Below are positions 41,323-54,000 of a stretch of DNA of 64,000 bases, in pieces. Below the pieces are notes generated by a model that saw nothing but the letters and a program-made list of their open reading frames with translations, searched no databases and was not told the origin of the DNA. The stretch is from Lutjanus erythropterus (Eukaryota; Chordata; Actinopteri; Lutjaniformes; Lutjanidae). The stretch is from positions 19,391,564-19,455,563 of the forward strand of contig CM034595.1 of the NCBI GenBank assembly GCA_020091685.1, in the 5' to 3' direction. Within the stretch, counting starts at the first letter, position 1. Every line of letters starts with the position of its first letter. Made by a program: the position numbers and the translations under genes.

Positions 41323-43831
41323 CTGAGAACACACAAGACACACACACACACAATTTCATATCAGCACAATTGTCATTAAATCTTCATTAACTGCATTAAA
41401 TGTATTTGTGTTAATTCCCTGACCACCTGATGCTAAAAGTTCACAGAAACTAACTGCTCTCTATTTAAAGGAAGGGATGTCTAAAACGTCTCGACTTTGG
41501 GGACATCCTTGCACAGAATTGCATGCCTTTACATTCAGAGTGTGAGCAGGTACAAACATACAAATATTTCACTGGTAGCATCGTCAGGGAAAAGACATTC
41601 CTGAAATAAAAAAGATCTGCCTTTAATCTTGTCACAGTGACTGTTCTGAGGAAACACCATAAATTATTGTGACGAATCATCTGTGCCACTCAGTCTCATG
41701 AGGAGGAGAAAGGCAGCTTTTAATCTCTGTCCCGAATAAACTGCTATCATTATTTCTGAATAGGACCAACTGTTCTTTCCTATACTCGGGTTTGGATGAT
41801 AAGCCTGTTTGCATAGTAATCACAAATCAGAACAACTCAAGGTCGGGATGCAGATTGTGAGCTGAACGTGGGACAGAGGAAACGGTGCACTGGCACGTGT
41901 ATTTGTGCACTCGTGCATGTATCTACATATGCGTTTCTATCATAGCACATACTGTACAAATACGCCAAAGATGAGAGTGTAAAGTGTGTGTGTGTGGTGT
42001 GTGTGTGTGTGTTTGTGTGGAGGCAGACAGCAGGCGATATGATAGTAGTTGTTAAAGTGCACCTGCCATGACATTATAATTCAGCCCACACATTCAGTGA
42101 CCGCATACAAAAAGGCAAAACATTTATCTTCACTGGAGCTGTTGCACAACTCTGTCTGTCTGCCAGCCACTTTGTCTGTGTGTGTAAAGTTTGTGGTGAG
42201 TGGGGGAAATAAACAATCAGCTGTTTTCAGATTTTAGTAGAAATAGTAAACATTAATTATTGCAAATATTACAGGAACACTATTTTTATGTCTCTGTACA
42301 GTTTTACAATATACTGTAGTGAAACATACTAAAGGAAACAACCCAGACAGTGGTTAGGGATTTAATAATTAATCATTAATCTCCGTTAAGACTTAAACAG
42401 GTGACAACCAACAATGATTGTTTTGTGGACTAATTCTCCAGAACGTGTGTTCTCATGATTTGATTTTGTTCTGGCTTGTTAGAAATGGCGATAATTATGC
42501 CACATTTACCTTTATTTTGAGAAAGCAGTCATTTCGAGCAAGAGCCTTATTGTTTTATTATTATGGTTGTTTATGCTTCAGAAATTTCATAAAATTTTCA
42601 TATAACTAATGTGCTGTTAGAATTGTTTAAATAAAACTTGCACAGAGAAAATGAGGTGCATTTTTGATGAATTGATTGTTAAGGCTAAGGATTGGTTAAG
42701 GAAAATCCACAGTTCCAGTTTTATTTTATTAGTCACAAGGGTGTACTTTTTTCCACATCAACCAGAGGCAGAGTGACCACAGCAGGCCAGCAAACAAGGC
42801 TCTTTATCCGTTTTTAGTGCTACATACCGAGGCAATGCTAATGTTATATTAGCATTAACAATATTATGAAGAGTGTAGATCTGTTCTACGTGAAAAGTTC
42901 CCTGAGATAATTTCTGTTATGATTTGGAGCTGGCCTGGCTTGATGTGAGCTTGTTGACCTACTGGAGCCCTGATGGGTGCTGAAATATAATGTTTAGTGT
43001 GAGAGAGGGCATGCATTTTACATGACTGACTAAGAGGAAACTTTCTGCCTGAAGAATGCATATTTTAAATTCTTCCTCACATTGTTCATGGTTTTAAAAT
43101 CACAGCTTATAATAAATTTGCAATACATATCTAATTTTTCAGTTTGTCAGGTATGAAATAAAAGGTACTTTTATAACAGCTCTAACAGTGATTTTTTTTT
43201 CAGGAAACCTGGTCAAAAAATTGTGATAATACTGTTTACAGTGATTTATCTTGACCAAAATAGCCACAGCATGAAAATTTGATACCTGCACAGCCCCAGT
43301 CATAAACCAAACAGTCAGAAATACAAAAATAATAAAACTGAAGTTCTAATAAACCCTAGTTCCTTTATTTACTTGGTTAACCAGGTGAAAAGTTATTTTT
43401 CTTTACACTGACATTTTAACATCAGTCACTAGCTGCTATGAATGTCTGCTGCCAAAGTGCCTCCTTGTGTGAAACTTAAACCCACTTAACCTTTAACTCT
43501 GTTACATGAAGCAAAAACCTTTATTTAGCTCATAAATAAACCAAAAATCTTGCAACACTTTATTTGTCAGAAGTCCACAGTAAGTGCTCTCCATTATCCC
43601 TGTGAACCTCTGTGTGAACGTCAGCGTGCTAGAAATCCTCAAGCAAACAAGTTTGGCATGCTATGATAAGGACTTGTTTCCAAGGTAACAGCTACAATTA
43701 TTTTATTTTATTTGTCAAAATGTTTAAAGCTTGAATGTGTTCACAAAAAAGTAGACAATCTGTGTATGCTTGTTAATAATCACAAAAGATTTCCAGTCCT
43801 TTCAGAATAAGACACACATACAAACACTCAC
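41323..43831 (-). other. mtbp intron
   Basis: It contains a CA run near 41339, the second direct repeat (41592-41682), a GT run near 41986-42012 and otherwise unremarkable AT-rich sequence. No exon is supported. Confidence 0.85.
41592..41682. repeat. Direct repeat flanking an mtbp exon, copy 2
   Basis: Partner of 40715-40804; the exon 41209-41322 lies between the two copies, which are about 880 bases apart. Confidence 0.9.
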
Positions 43832-43944
43832 TCTGTTGTGTTTTTGGGAGCGCGACTCTTTGGCAGTTTTGTCGTCTGTTTGTCCATGATGTGTCTTCTG
43901 CTGTTGAGGTTGAGGTTTATCAGCAAAGGGAAGAGTTGCCAAAG
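43832..43944 (-). CDS. mtbp: MDM2-binding protein exon (KESRSQKH segment)
   Basis: Begins with two bases of a split alanine codon and encodes LATLPFADKPQPQQQKTHHG then QTDDKTAKESRSQKHNR. The basic KESRSQKH-R block leads directly into the conserved C-terminal domain. It is low in hydrophobic residues and probably disordered. Acceptor CAG at 43947-43945 and donor GTGAGT below 43832. 113 nt (2+111). Confidence 0.93.
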
Positions 43945-45809
43945 CTGGGGAGAAATGTGAGGAAAATGAATAAGGTTTCACCATCATGGCAGTACAAATC
44001 CAATACATACAACACACCTGAGAGCAACAAGACCTAAAAGGAAAAAAAACATATAACTAAAAAAAGAAATCCTAATTAGATTAGAGATGGACAGATATAT
44101 ATTTCATCAAACTGAGACAAGGTCTGAGGAGTTCCTGAAAAGAGTCACTACTGTCAAAATCCATGTATTTAACAGGTCTTTAGAAGTTTTTGTTGAAGGA
44201 ATTTGAAAGACTTGCAGTTTAATTTGAATTAAATAGAAATATTTATATAATCTATTCTCAAAAGGATCCATCTAAAGGATGTTGTTCTGCAATGATGTGA
44301 AAAAAGGACTGAAAGGAGGAGATCATTCGCAAATCCCCTCTGATATGAAAGGATTTGTAAGTGGTAATTGCGCAACTTAATTGGTATCTTTCCACTGACA
44401 AAATCACATTTCACAAGAAATTTTAGTCTTTTACATTTATATTAATGAAAATATGATATAAGAAATCAGTTTATTATTAAATATGATACTATAAATTTGT
44501 GGTGAGAAGATATGACAGATAATGTTGGCTAGGAGTTTCTAGCCTGACTTTTTCCTCCCACTCCAAACACACAAATCCAGGGCTTGACTTTAACCATTTC
44601 CAGCCACTTGCCCTTCGGGCAAGTAGCAGAAATGTTTTAGTTCCCAGAACAGAAAATGTAGGTCTATTAAAAATAAATAAAAATTGACAAGGATTTGGAC
44701 ACTGATAGTATACCTTAGTAAGATTTAAATGCAGAAATTTTACTTCTAGTGCAGTGTTTTGACAGTGAGGTTTGTATTAGTACTCCTGATTAATTAATGG
44801 ATCAAATGACCGTTACTAATACCCAATACTTCCACATCTGGTTAGCACACCCACAGCCAAATTAGTGCCCAAGCCATCCCCTTTAAGGAAGGTTGCTTTG
44901 TGGGTAACCTGTGTGTTTGACAGTGGTCTGGAGGGGTTTGCTGTGAGAGTGAACTAGCTAGTTAGCAGCTGTCAGTTAAGCTTCAGACAATTAAAAAAGC
45001 CTAAAACCAGAGGTCTCCCAAATAAGTTTTGGAGCTGCAGAGCTCAAATGAGCTATAATGTTTTCTCTTGTGATTTTTTTTTCTGCCAATGGTAAAAAAC
45101 ATCCCAATAACTCTCAGTGGCTAACAAACCAGCTTTGAGTTCAGTGCAGCCGACAGCTCTACAGACATGCAATTGCAACAAAATCTGAAGCAGCAGCAGC
45201 AGCCATACATATAACATTATATAACAGAAACAATGGCCAGTTTTAGGTGACTTGAGAAATGCTGTATGCAAAAAAACAACAACAGGGCCACTAGTTATTT
45301 CACTGTGCAGTGCATTTGGGATCAGAACCACCACAGAGTCAGAAAATAGACATCAAATGTATTTTTCAGTTGCCTGATTGGACAACAGCATGAGGCATTC
45401 TACTTGCCCGAGTTTTCCTGTCCTGGGCAAGCATTAATGTCGAGCCCAAGTTACTCTTAAATTCATGGACATAAAGGAAGTCTATCTGACAACAGGACCC
45501 AGGATAAACTGTCTTACATCTTAAGGAAGAAAAGCTACTAACTTCTTTTTTGATTTTCATTCATTCTGTCCCGTTCTATATCAACTCTACTCTGCTGGTC
45601 ATACAGGACACAGTATGTTATCCAGATACATCTTCTAATTGTTGCTCAGTGTATAATTTGACATTATCTTACTAGTGGCACACTGAAAGTTATGGTGTGT
45701 ATTCACTCAACTACAACAGACTGAGTGTTATTTCTTAGACAGTCCCGTCACTAATACCATGGACTGTAAAACGGTCCCTTCCCACTAATACTTGAGTGTT
45801 TCTGCTTAC
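43945..45809 (-). other. mtbp intron
   Basis: Most of it is an inverted-repeat element (44578-45449). No exon is supported. Confidence 0.85.
44578..45449. mobile_element. hAT-like inverted-repeat element (about 870 bp)
   Basis: The left end reads CAGGGCTTGACTTTAACC, then CCACTTGCCC and GGGCAAGTAG. The reversed right end reads CTTGGGCTCGACATTAATGC, then TTGCCCAGG and CGGGCAAGTAGAATG. The ends are inverted and share GGGCTYGAC and GGGCAAGTAG. The interior has no transposase. An eight-base target duplication, expected for hAT, is not clear. Confidence 0.65.
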
Positions 45810-45973
45810 CTGAGGATGTCCGTCTCGCTGCTGAAGAGGGAGCGGGACTACTGGAAGAAGAGGTGGACTGGGACCTGTTTGGCTGCTGTCGTAGAGACCT
45901 AACGGTGGGGTGTGTCCCACTGCTGCCACTGCTCTGAGAACAGAGGGAGTCACTGCTCTCAGACTTCACCAGC
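45810..45973 (-). CDS. mtbp: MDM2-binding protein exon (serine-rich linker)
   Basis: Completes the split arginine of PRKR and encodes LVKSESSDSLCSQSSGSSGT, then a serine-rich stretch with RSQSTSSSSSPAPSSAARRT and SS. LVKSESS-S is the conserved block after the PRKR basic motif; the rest is probably disordered and a plausible phosphorylation target. Acceptor CAG at 45976-45974 and donor GTAAGC below 45810. 164 nt (1+162+1). Sixty bases of this exon are echoed at 36111-36170. Confidence 0.93.
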
Positions 45974-46173
45974 CTGGTGAACAGACAAAGGCACAAACAT
46001 GGTAAACATCACGCACACTTATGACATATTTTTGTACCTTAGTAATCATTTATGATTATTCAATTATTGATTGCTAATGTGGTCAACTGTCAGTTAAGGC
46101 AAATGCACAAAATTTGCAACCATAATTCATACACTTTCATGTTGCTGGCCAGGAGCATCACACACTGCCATAC

Positions 46174-46437
46174 CTCTTGCGAGGATAACCTCCAATAACA
46201 TCTGTGTCCCATGACCGGCGCTTGAGTCGTGCAACATCAGCATTATGCAGAGTCTCTCCATCAGGCACACTTCCTGGTTCTGATATCACAGCAGGGGAGG
46301 GTGCAGGGCTGAGGGCGAAGGGGAGGGCACAGGGCTCCTTGGAACAGGTAGTTTGAGTCTCATACCGAATCAGACGGGACTGCAGTTTTACAAAGGCTTG
46401 GTCCCTGTCCAAGGACCGCTGGTTGTCCAGGCAGAAC
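46174..46437 (-). CDS. mtbp: MDM2-binding protein exon (FCLDNQ to YPRKR)
   Basis: The largest mtbp exon in the window (264 nt). It encodes FCLDNQRSLDRDQAFVKLQS, then RLIRYETQTTCSKE, then a proline/serine stretch ALSPAPSP, then EPGSVPDGETLHNADVARLK and RRSWDTDVIGGYPRKR. RLIRYETQTTC, PGSVPDGE and YPRKR are conserved landmarks. KRRS and PRKR are possible nuclear localisation elements, and the S-P sites are possible CDK targets. Acceptor CAG at 46440-46438 and donor GTATGG below 46174. Confidence 0.95.
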
Positions 46438-46615
46438 CTGGAAGAACAAATCAAACTAATTAAAAATTAAAACTATAATAATCATTAATAAAGAAATAAT
46501 GCGGCTGGTTACTGTCTGACCTTCTGCTGATCATATAAATTTTTCAAAGCTGCCTGCAATGTATGATACCAGTTATTGCAGCCAAACAGTCTCTGTATAG
46601 TTTATAGAAACTTAC
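46438..46615 (-). other. Short mtbp intron
   Basis: 178 bases with GTAAGT and TTCCAG borders and no internal feature. Confidence 0.9.
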
Positions 46616-46711
46616 TCTATGCCATGGTAATGTGACGCTGAGGCTTTGTTGAAGGGCATCTGGCTGACTCTCCGGGGAGAGAGGTCTGGTGACAACTGAA
46701 ACACATTATTA
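46616..46711 (-). CDS. mtbp: MDM2-binding protein exon (LSPDLSPRRVSQ)
   Basis: Completes a glycine codon and encodes NNVFQLSPDLSPRRVSQMPF then NKASASHYHGIE. The S-P-x-x-S-P-R-R run and HYHGIE are conserved. The acceptor was chosen at TTCAG 46716-46712 because it alone keeps the phase (1+93+2). A second CAG at 46698-46696 would look natural but shifts the frame. Donor GTAAGT below 46616. Confidence 0.92.
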
Positions 46712-47770
46712 CTGAACAGACAGAGAGAGGAGGGGTGGCGGGGCAGAGAAAGAGAGAGAGACAAGGAGGATAAACAAATAAAGAGTTTGTCAAAGAAAAT
46801 TAATCAGTCTCATTATTAAACCACCAACACATATTTTACTCATTAAAAGCACAAACACGGTTTGGCCTGACAGGATTATTAGCACTAACTGATGACTGCT
46901 CTGCTCCAGATTAATGTTTTGTTCAACCCAACTCAATATTTTTTCAAGAAAGGTTGTAAGCTCACTGTAGCGAGCCAACGATCATAATCAAATCCTCATC
47001 ATGACCTCATTAATGGTTTGTCATTCAGAAGCATTTAAAACAACACAGATACTGTTTAACTCACTACAGTATGTGTCTGCGTGTGTGAAGGCCTGGTTAC
47101 AGTATGTTTACAAGCTTCGCTCATTTCTTGTCTGGCTTTCCAAAGTGAGCACTATCTTAACTTTCATGTCAAGTGTAACAAAGCATGATGTAATAAGATG
47201 ACAAAATGTAATAAATTGTCACTTCATTATGTAATAACACCTGTATTTCATAATAAACAGCTTGAATGCAATATGAAATAAATGTCCTCACGTTTTCTAA
47301 TAAATCATAATATACTGCAGCAGTATTATGTAATAACCAACCAAAAATCACTGTAACAGCAATTTTTCCTCCTATGCATTCTAGTATGAACCATACTGAC
47401 ACCATTAATTTAGTAGATTAGTGTCTTTCATTAGCCAAAAACTAGTGTCCATGTTTTCCTTAGCTTTATAGAAATTGTAGTTGAGGGTTCGTTGAGGTGC
47501 ACGATACTGACATGCATGCACATACACGCATACATGCACACGCGTGCACACACACACACACACACTTTATTTTTAAACAAGCATCCCAGCATTGCAAATA
47601 TAATTTATATCACACCCAAGCTGTTTATCATAAAATGCAGCAGATTATCACAAAATTCAGGTGTTGTTACATAATGAAGTGAAAATTTATAACATTTTGT
47701 TGAATTTTTACATAATGTGCTGTTACAAGGTGCTACTCAGCTTGGAGCCAGAAAAGATGACTGAACCTAC
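46712..47770 (-). other. mtbp intron
   Basis: About 1.06 kb. More than half is the long-inverted-repeat element at 47174-47727. A CA run lies at 47548-47566, inside that element. Confidence 0.85.
47174..47727. mobile_element. MITE with terminal inverted repeats over 100 bp
   Basis: The element runs from TGTAACA to TGTTACA. The left end reads TGTAACAAAGCATGATGTAA, later GTCACTTCATTATGTAATAA and CACCTGTATTTCATAA. The reversed right end reads TGTAACAGCACATTATGTAA, later TTCACTTCATTATGTAACAA and CACCTGAATTTTGTGA. Both go on to ATAAACAGCTTG after a small indel. The interior holds the CA run and no coding sequence. It sits 43 bases from the donor of exon 47771-47929. Confidence 0.88.
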
Positions 47771-47929
47771 CCTCTATTGATAGCCAGTGGCTGTAGCTCC
47801 CCGGTAGGCAGGCCCTCAGATGTGAAGTGTTTTAGAAGTTCTTTGGCGTCCAATAAAGCAGCCGAGCCCTTTTGACTGTCTTTCGGACCCAGGAGATTGT
47901 CACTGGAGCCTGGACCTAACAGACCAAAT
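47771..47929 (-). CDS. mtbp: MDM2-binding protein exon ([17 protein letters not shown])
   Basis: Encodes [20 protein letters not shown], then [20 protein letters not shown] and [33 protein letters not shown] is a highly conserved MTBP block. Acceptor TAG at 47932-47930, donor GTAGGT below 47771. 159 nt (1+156+2). Confidence 0.95.
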
Positions 47930-48013
47930 CTAAGGCAAACAAAATGCACTTTAGATCAAACACAAGTAAATTAAGAATGGAAGTTGTCATTTGTCTGTTT
48001 GAATCTCACTCAC

Positions 48014-48107
48014 TTCCTCTTCTGTCGTCTCCTCTGCAGGTTCTCTATGTTGTGGAGGACACTCCTCTCAGGCCAGTCAGACTGCAGGTGAGAAACTGTC
48101 TGTAAAC
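48014..48107 (-). CDS. mtbp: MDM2-binding protein exon (DWPERSVLHNIENL)
   Basis: Encodes LQTVSHLQSDWPERSVLHNI then ENLQRRRQKRK. W-P-E-R-x-V-L-x-N-(I/L)-E is conserved in vertebrate MTBP. RRRQKRK is a strongly basic, possibly nuclear-targeting run. Acceptor TAG at 48110-48108, donor GTGAGT below 48014. The next intron is only 84 nt (47930-48013). 94 nt (2+90+2). Confidence 0.94.
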
Positions 48108-50875
48108 CTAAAACCACAAAACCACAAGGCTTAGTTGGTCAGAGCTGTTGTTCCCACTCATTAATTTGGAAATCCCCTCCAAGTAAGAACCATCATCTGT
48201 CAGTGGGGGTCTTGCATGAAACATTTTTGTTTGTCTTCAAGGCACTGATTTAAAACATGACCAAGAGTTTAAAACCAGACTAATCGTCTCCCTCTTCTTC
48301 AAAACAGTTTAAAGACAAAAAGTTTGATTTCAAGTGAAACTGCAACTTCAGACACAAAAGTACACTGAGCCTTCGAGTCTGAATAGAAAGATATTTAGAT
48401 GTGTGTATAAGGCTTTAGTTGTCTGATATGGACATGACCAAAAATACAAAGTAACTGCTCCCCTTTTATTCTGCTTGACACAGCTTGATCCATAAGGCTG
48501 GAGCTCACAGTAATTTTAAAATGCTGATGGAAGAGCTTTTACAGCATCTTAAAAGATACAGACTTTAGCATAGCCAAGAAAAAATAGTAAGATGTTATCT
48601 AGGTGGCTTTATATTGTAGAACAGTGCAGACACTACCCAGTATACAGACACACAGACAACTTGAGTATTTCAATTTCATGAAACTTTATACTTCTACTCT
48701 TTTACATCTAATAGGCAAAATATTGTACTTCACTACATTAATATGTCAGCTTTAGTTACTAGTTAATTTTTAGATCACAGCTGTTTAGTGAAAGCCATGT
48801 ACTCTGCCCACAAAAAGTACTCACCTCCCTTGGATTTCCCCCCCTCTAATTGCTTTTATATGTGGAATCATGGTCAATATAATTTGTCTCTTTTGATAGA
48901 AAAATTACTTTTAATTTATGCACTGTAAGTTAAGGATCTGAATATTTCTCCCACCGCTGATGGATTACCACAGTTATGCCTACTTTCCCTTGAGCCAGGT
49001 CAACATACTGAACTCTTGGCAGAAACCTGGACAGATAAAATCTAAAATATCATAACTCTGCACTTTTCTTGTGTTTGGCCAGGAAGACTGTATGTTATCT
49101 CAAAGAGCACAGAAATGTGATGAAACTGTACAGCAGGTTCACTCTCGAGATGAGGGCGTTTCATTCACACAGCAATGGCCTGAGGTGATTAAGTGTGTTA
49201 TATGAAGAGACTGAAGCTCTCCGGCAGCAGTTTAACAGCCCACACAAAGTCATTCCCACCTTTACGCGATGTTTTGCGAGAGCTGTTTATGCTATAAACG
49301 ACATTCCCATCTCCAGAGCAGAAGGTGGGTAAAGATTATGGAAAATACCTGATTTGCAACTTAAAATGTATGTTTCTACATGTTTGCACCTATCATCACT
49401 TCTTACTGGCTCACCTCTTGCAAAATTCAAGTATATTCATGTGAGGTCCTGCAGAGCTGAATACATGTAAATGGTCCAAAACACGAAATTTATTAGTCTG
49501 TTCCTGTCTCTTCTAATACAACAACACTATAAACATTATGACAGACAATGTTGTGCAGAGGCTCCAAAAATAATTGGCAAATAATGTCACAGCATTTATG
49601 GCACGAAAACTGCTTGACATGCGGGTCTATTAGCCCCACAGCTATATTTTTAAAACTAGCATCACCCTCACTGTGCACATTTAGCTCTGGCTGCAGGCTG
49701 GGACTCATTTTATTGCTTACAATTTATTTGCCTATTATTAGCTGGCATTGCTTCCTTAAACTGTCATCCAATGAATGGGTGTGAAGTGAATACTGATGCA
49801 CTGCTGTGTGACAATTAACAGCCAAGTCTACAGGTATCACATTTGCTCAGTCTGCCAGATCCGCCCGGGGGTCCCGCAGTTATAGATGATCTACCTGTTA
49901 CGATTGGCTGTATGTCATAAAGTAGCACAGAAGACGGATGCTGTGTAGAAACAAACAGAACTCATGGCACAAAGCTAATTTAAGCGCTGTAACATTACTT
50001 TGAAATTGTTGAGGACTTGATTTTTGTAAAAGACAATATTGTAAGTTAGATTAGTTAGCTATTTAACATTGGCTAATGTTAGAAAACAAACTAAGACCAC
50101 AGAGAACTCTCTACAAAATTAAAGCTTATAAGATCCAGTACATCTTTAGGTTTCATCAACATAATATGTGATAAACGACAGTAAAACAAATGAAAGAAAA
50201 TAATAACTAAAAATAAATCTTGTTCTTAACAGGGCCACAACCATAGCTCATTCCAACCTATAGCCAATAATAATGTGTTACACATGGCATCCATGCACTT
50301 TCTGATTTACAGTCAAAAAATGTATATGTGATCTGTAAACACAGGACACTAAGCATTTTTGACAGGCTGGGCACTGGTACCTACACAGAGATATCAAGAA
50401 ATTTTGACAACAATGATATTTCCCTCCAGGTGTAAAGAACTACAGGAAGTGTAAACAAACCTGTGGTAAAAATAGCACAATCACTGGCAGTTACATGTAA
50501 GTACAATCCTTTACTAACACATCTAGAGTCGATTCAGCTGTTTTAAACTTTGCATCTGAAATGCACTTGTTAACAAAACACTGCAAACACTTAACACTGT
50601 AGCTTATTTGGGCTTTTTAAAATGCTGCAAAACAAGGCTAGCAATGAGGGTAAACATACATGCACATTCCCCAAGTTGGAATTTTGCTGGAATTTTTGGT
50701 GTCAATTTGAAATCTGACACATTCAATAATAACTTCAGAAAATTGCCAATGACGAAAATGTTATTTAAGGGGAAAAACAGAGGGGTAAAACATGAAAACA
50801 CTTGGGCAACCTGCTGACAAATTTACAATATGTATGTATCTACTGTAGCTTTGAATGGACGTGTTTGTTTCTTAC
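48108..50875 (-). other. mtbp intron
   Basis: About 2.8 kb with no exon, no clear repeat family and no microsatellite of note. Confidence 0.8.
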
Positions 50876-51034
50876 CCGAGTTCTTGGCGGCTGTGCTCTC
50901 CTGCCTGTCTGTCAGAAAGGCGGCAGCAGAGGGCAGACTCCAGTCCATCATCTTCAGATATTGCTCCCTGGCCAGACTCAGAATGAGCTTCAGGTCATTT
51001 ACAGGTATTGAGGTTGACGTTTCTTCTTTCTGTC
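50876..51034 (-). CDS. mtbp: MDM2-binding protein exon (LKLILSLAREQYL)
   Basis: Encodes QKEETSTSIPVNDLKLILSL, then AREQYLKMMDWSLPSAAAFL and TDRQESTAAKNSG. It corresponds to the human segment with PETVSVAELKSLLVLTRKHF. It is probably helical. Acceptor CAG at 51037-51035, donor GTAAGA below 50876. 159 nt (2+156+1), in phase with both neighbours. Confidence 0.92.
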
Positions 51035-54000
51035 CTGGACACACAAACAGAGGCTGATTTTCATTTTGGTAGCATCTCAGATTTAGTTTTTGGTAAACTT
51101 GTTAAACTTCGTAGAATGGAGGAAGATTTCAGCTTCTGCTGTGTTCTTCTTAATGAGTGGTTTGTTTGTTCTCCTTCAACAGGACTGTATTGTTTTAATT
51201 GTTTTTTTTTTTTCAAAGCAGCACTAGGTAATTATATATGTTAATATATACAGGATAACACCAACGCATATGGCTAGGCAATAATCAACCAAACCATACA
51301 TCCTGAACCCCTCATGAACCTCATGTGATTTTATAAATTTTATTTTATTTATTGTTATGATATTTTACCAATTAATTTATTAATACATGCATCTGTAGAC
51401 CACCTCTTCAAAGCATTTACCTCCTTACTGAAATAAATGGGGCAATTAACCATGGATTAAGTAGTAATTTAGAATACTGGTCATCTATAAATCAATTACA
51501 AATGGAACGCTGGGTTAAACATAAATAAAGACAGAATGTAATTATTTGCAAATACTTTTCGATATATATTCAATTGAATATAGTACAAAGGCAAGATTAA
51601 ATGTTCAGGTCATATACTTAATTGTTTTGTTTTGGGGTTTTTTTGTAAATACACACTCATTGGGATGGGACAGGGACAACCAAAGACTGGGAAAGCTGTG
51701 GAATGCTTTAAAAACATCTGTTTGGAACATTTGACAGGTAAACGGGTTACTTGGGAAACATGTGATCATGATGAGGTATGAAAGGGGCATCTTCAAAAGG
51801 GTGGGTCAAGAGTCCACAGTGAAAAACTGTGTGGGAAAATGGTTCAACAGTTTTCAAAACAGTATTTCTCAATGCACAACTGAAGGAATTTAGGAATTTC
51901 ACCATCTACAATCCAGCTGAAAAGCCACCATTGAATGTCTGTGACCTTTGCCCCCTTAGGCGTCACTGCATTAAAACCTGACATGCCTGTATAGAGGATA
52001 TTATCTTTTGGGCTCGGGAATACTTCTGAAACCTGTTGTCAGAAAATGCAGTTTGTCTCTGCATCTATAAATGTAAGTTAAGACAATGCAAAGCAAAAGC
52101 CATTTATCAACAATATCCAGAAATGCTGCTGACTTCTCTGGGCCTGAGCTCATCTGAGGTGGACTGACACAAAGTGGAAAACAATTAGTGTCCTTAGTTT
52201 CCAAATGCTTACTGAGTGTTGTTTAAAGAAAACTTAATGAAACACAGCAATACACAAAACATACCCCTGTCCCACCTTTTATCATTTTGAACATTAAATA
52301 TCTTGTCTTTGTCCTGTTTTGAATTTGCTATATTTTGAAAGGGATTTGCAAATGAATGATTGTATTCTTTTTTATTTACATTTTACAAAGCATCCCAACT
52401 TTGTTGGAATCTGGGTTTTAACTCAGTTAGACCAAGTTCTGCATTTTTCTACAACACTGCACTACAAAGTTCAAATTTCTCACTTCTTGTGTGGGGAGAA
52501 AATGTCCCACTCATGACTACAAACAACTCACAAAATTCTTTGTGAAGAAACAGGGAGAAACTCTTGCATCAATTAGGGGAGATGAAGTTCCTCTCTGGTT
52601 TAGCCACAACGGGTGACTCAGGCTTTAAAGAAGCAGTTGTATTTGTACATTTAATCTTATGCAAGCGTAGCTTTTTCAGTGGAACAGCAAACACCCTCAA
52701 ATTCTCCCAGGACATTTTAAAGGGGTGCACAGGGGGCGAAGATGGGCAAGTGAAATGATAAAAGGACAATTTTAAATTATTGGTTTATTATGAAAAATTA
52801 AACCAATCCTAATAAAGAAATATCTGATTAAACTGTCAAATTACATAGTCTTGTGACATTTTTTCTTGAGTTGGAATATTGATTAGATATTTTCATTAGT
52901 ATTTTTAACATTTGTTAACAAGTGACATGGCTGTGACGGGCCAATTCAAAAAAGTTTCTCATATGTTCCATTATAAATTGTTGAGCATTAGATATCCAGT
53001 GAAACTGAGGAAAGTGATAAATGAAGTCCATAGCACGCAACAGCTTGCATACTTATCAGACAGACTGATTATAGCCTATAAAATAACAGACAGGGCCATG
53101 ATACTGCACACACACACACACATACACAGACTTCACATAATCAGGAAAACTTCCAAAAGCACTTCAAACTTTTGCAACTTATAAGGACATGCTTTTTCCC
53201 AATTTAATGCCAAGTCAGAATATATTGCGTTGAATTTCATTAAGGCCTGTGGTCTGTCAGGACTCTTCATTCTGCTCACGGCCTTTTCAAAGAACAGCCC
53301 TATTGCTTTTCCTCAAGTCTGAGGAATTTTACTCCACTTCCTTTAATCTGGCTCCACTCCACTGGTGTTTCACTATCTTCGCCTGCCAAGGGGACATTAT
53401 GTGTGTCTGTAAAATAATGATATTTCAACAGTCTTTCTGTGCAGCAGTCTGTGCTGAGGGCTGGAGAGAGCTGAAAGTTCAAGCGGACGACAGTTTAGGA
53501 AGCTCAGACTGGCACAGGCAGTTGCGTCTCTTCTGTACATCTGGTTTTGTCACGGGTACATATTTTACAGACTGACACTTAATCCCAATTGAATTTATAT
53601 TATATTCATATTTTTAACACTGAGGACTCCTGTCAAATTTAAGGCATTTCACTGCCAGTCTGGCTTTACTGGTGTCAAAGAAATTACTTTTTAATGACAA
53701 CATTATTAATTACCAATGATGAATTTCATTATACTTGTAAGAGCTTCAAGAAAAGAGTATTTTCATCCTTGATGAGTACATTCACTTCCACTTCTTTCCC
53801 CAATTAATTAATTGTTTTGTCAATAAAATGTGAGAAAATTGTTAAACTGCCCATTGCAATTTTCCAGAGTCCAAAATGATATATACAAATGCTTTGTTTG
53901 ATCTGATGCATATTACAAAAGCCAAAGAAATTCAGTTTAATATGACATAAAAGAAAGAAAAGCAACAAATCATCACATTTGAGAAAATGGAACCAGTAAA

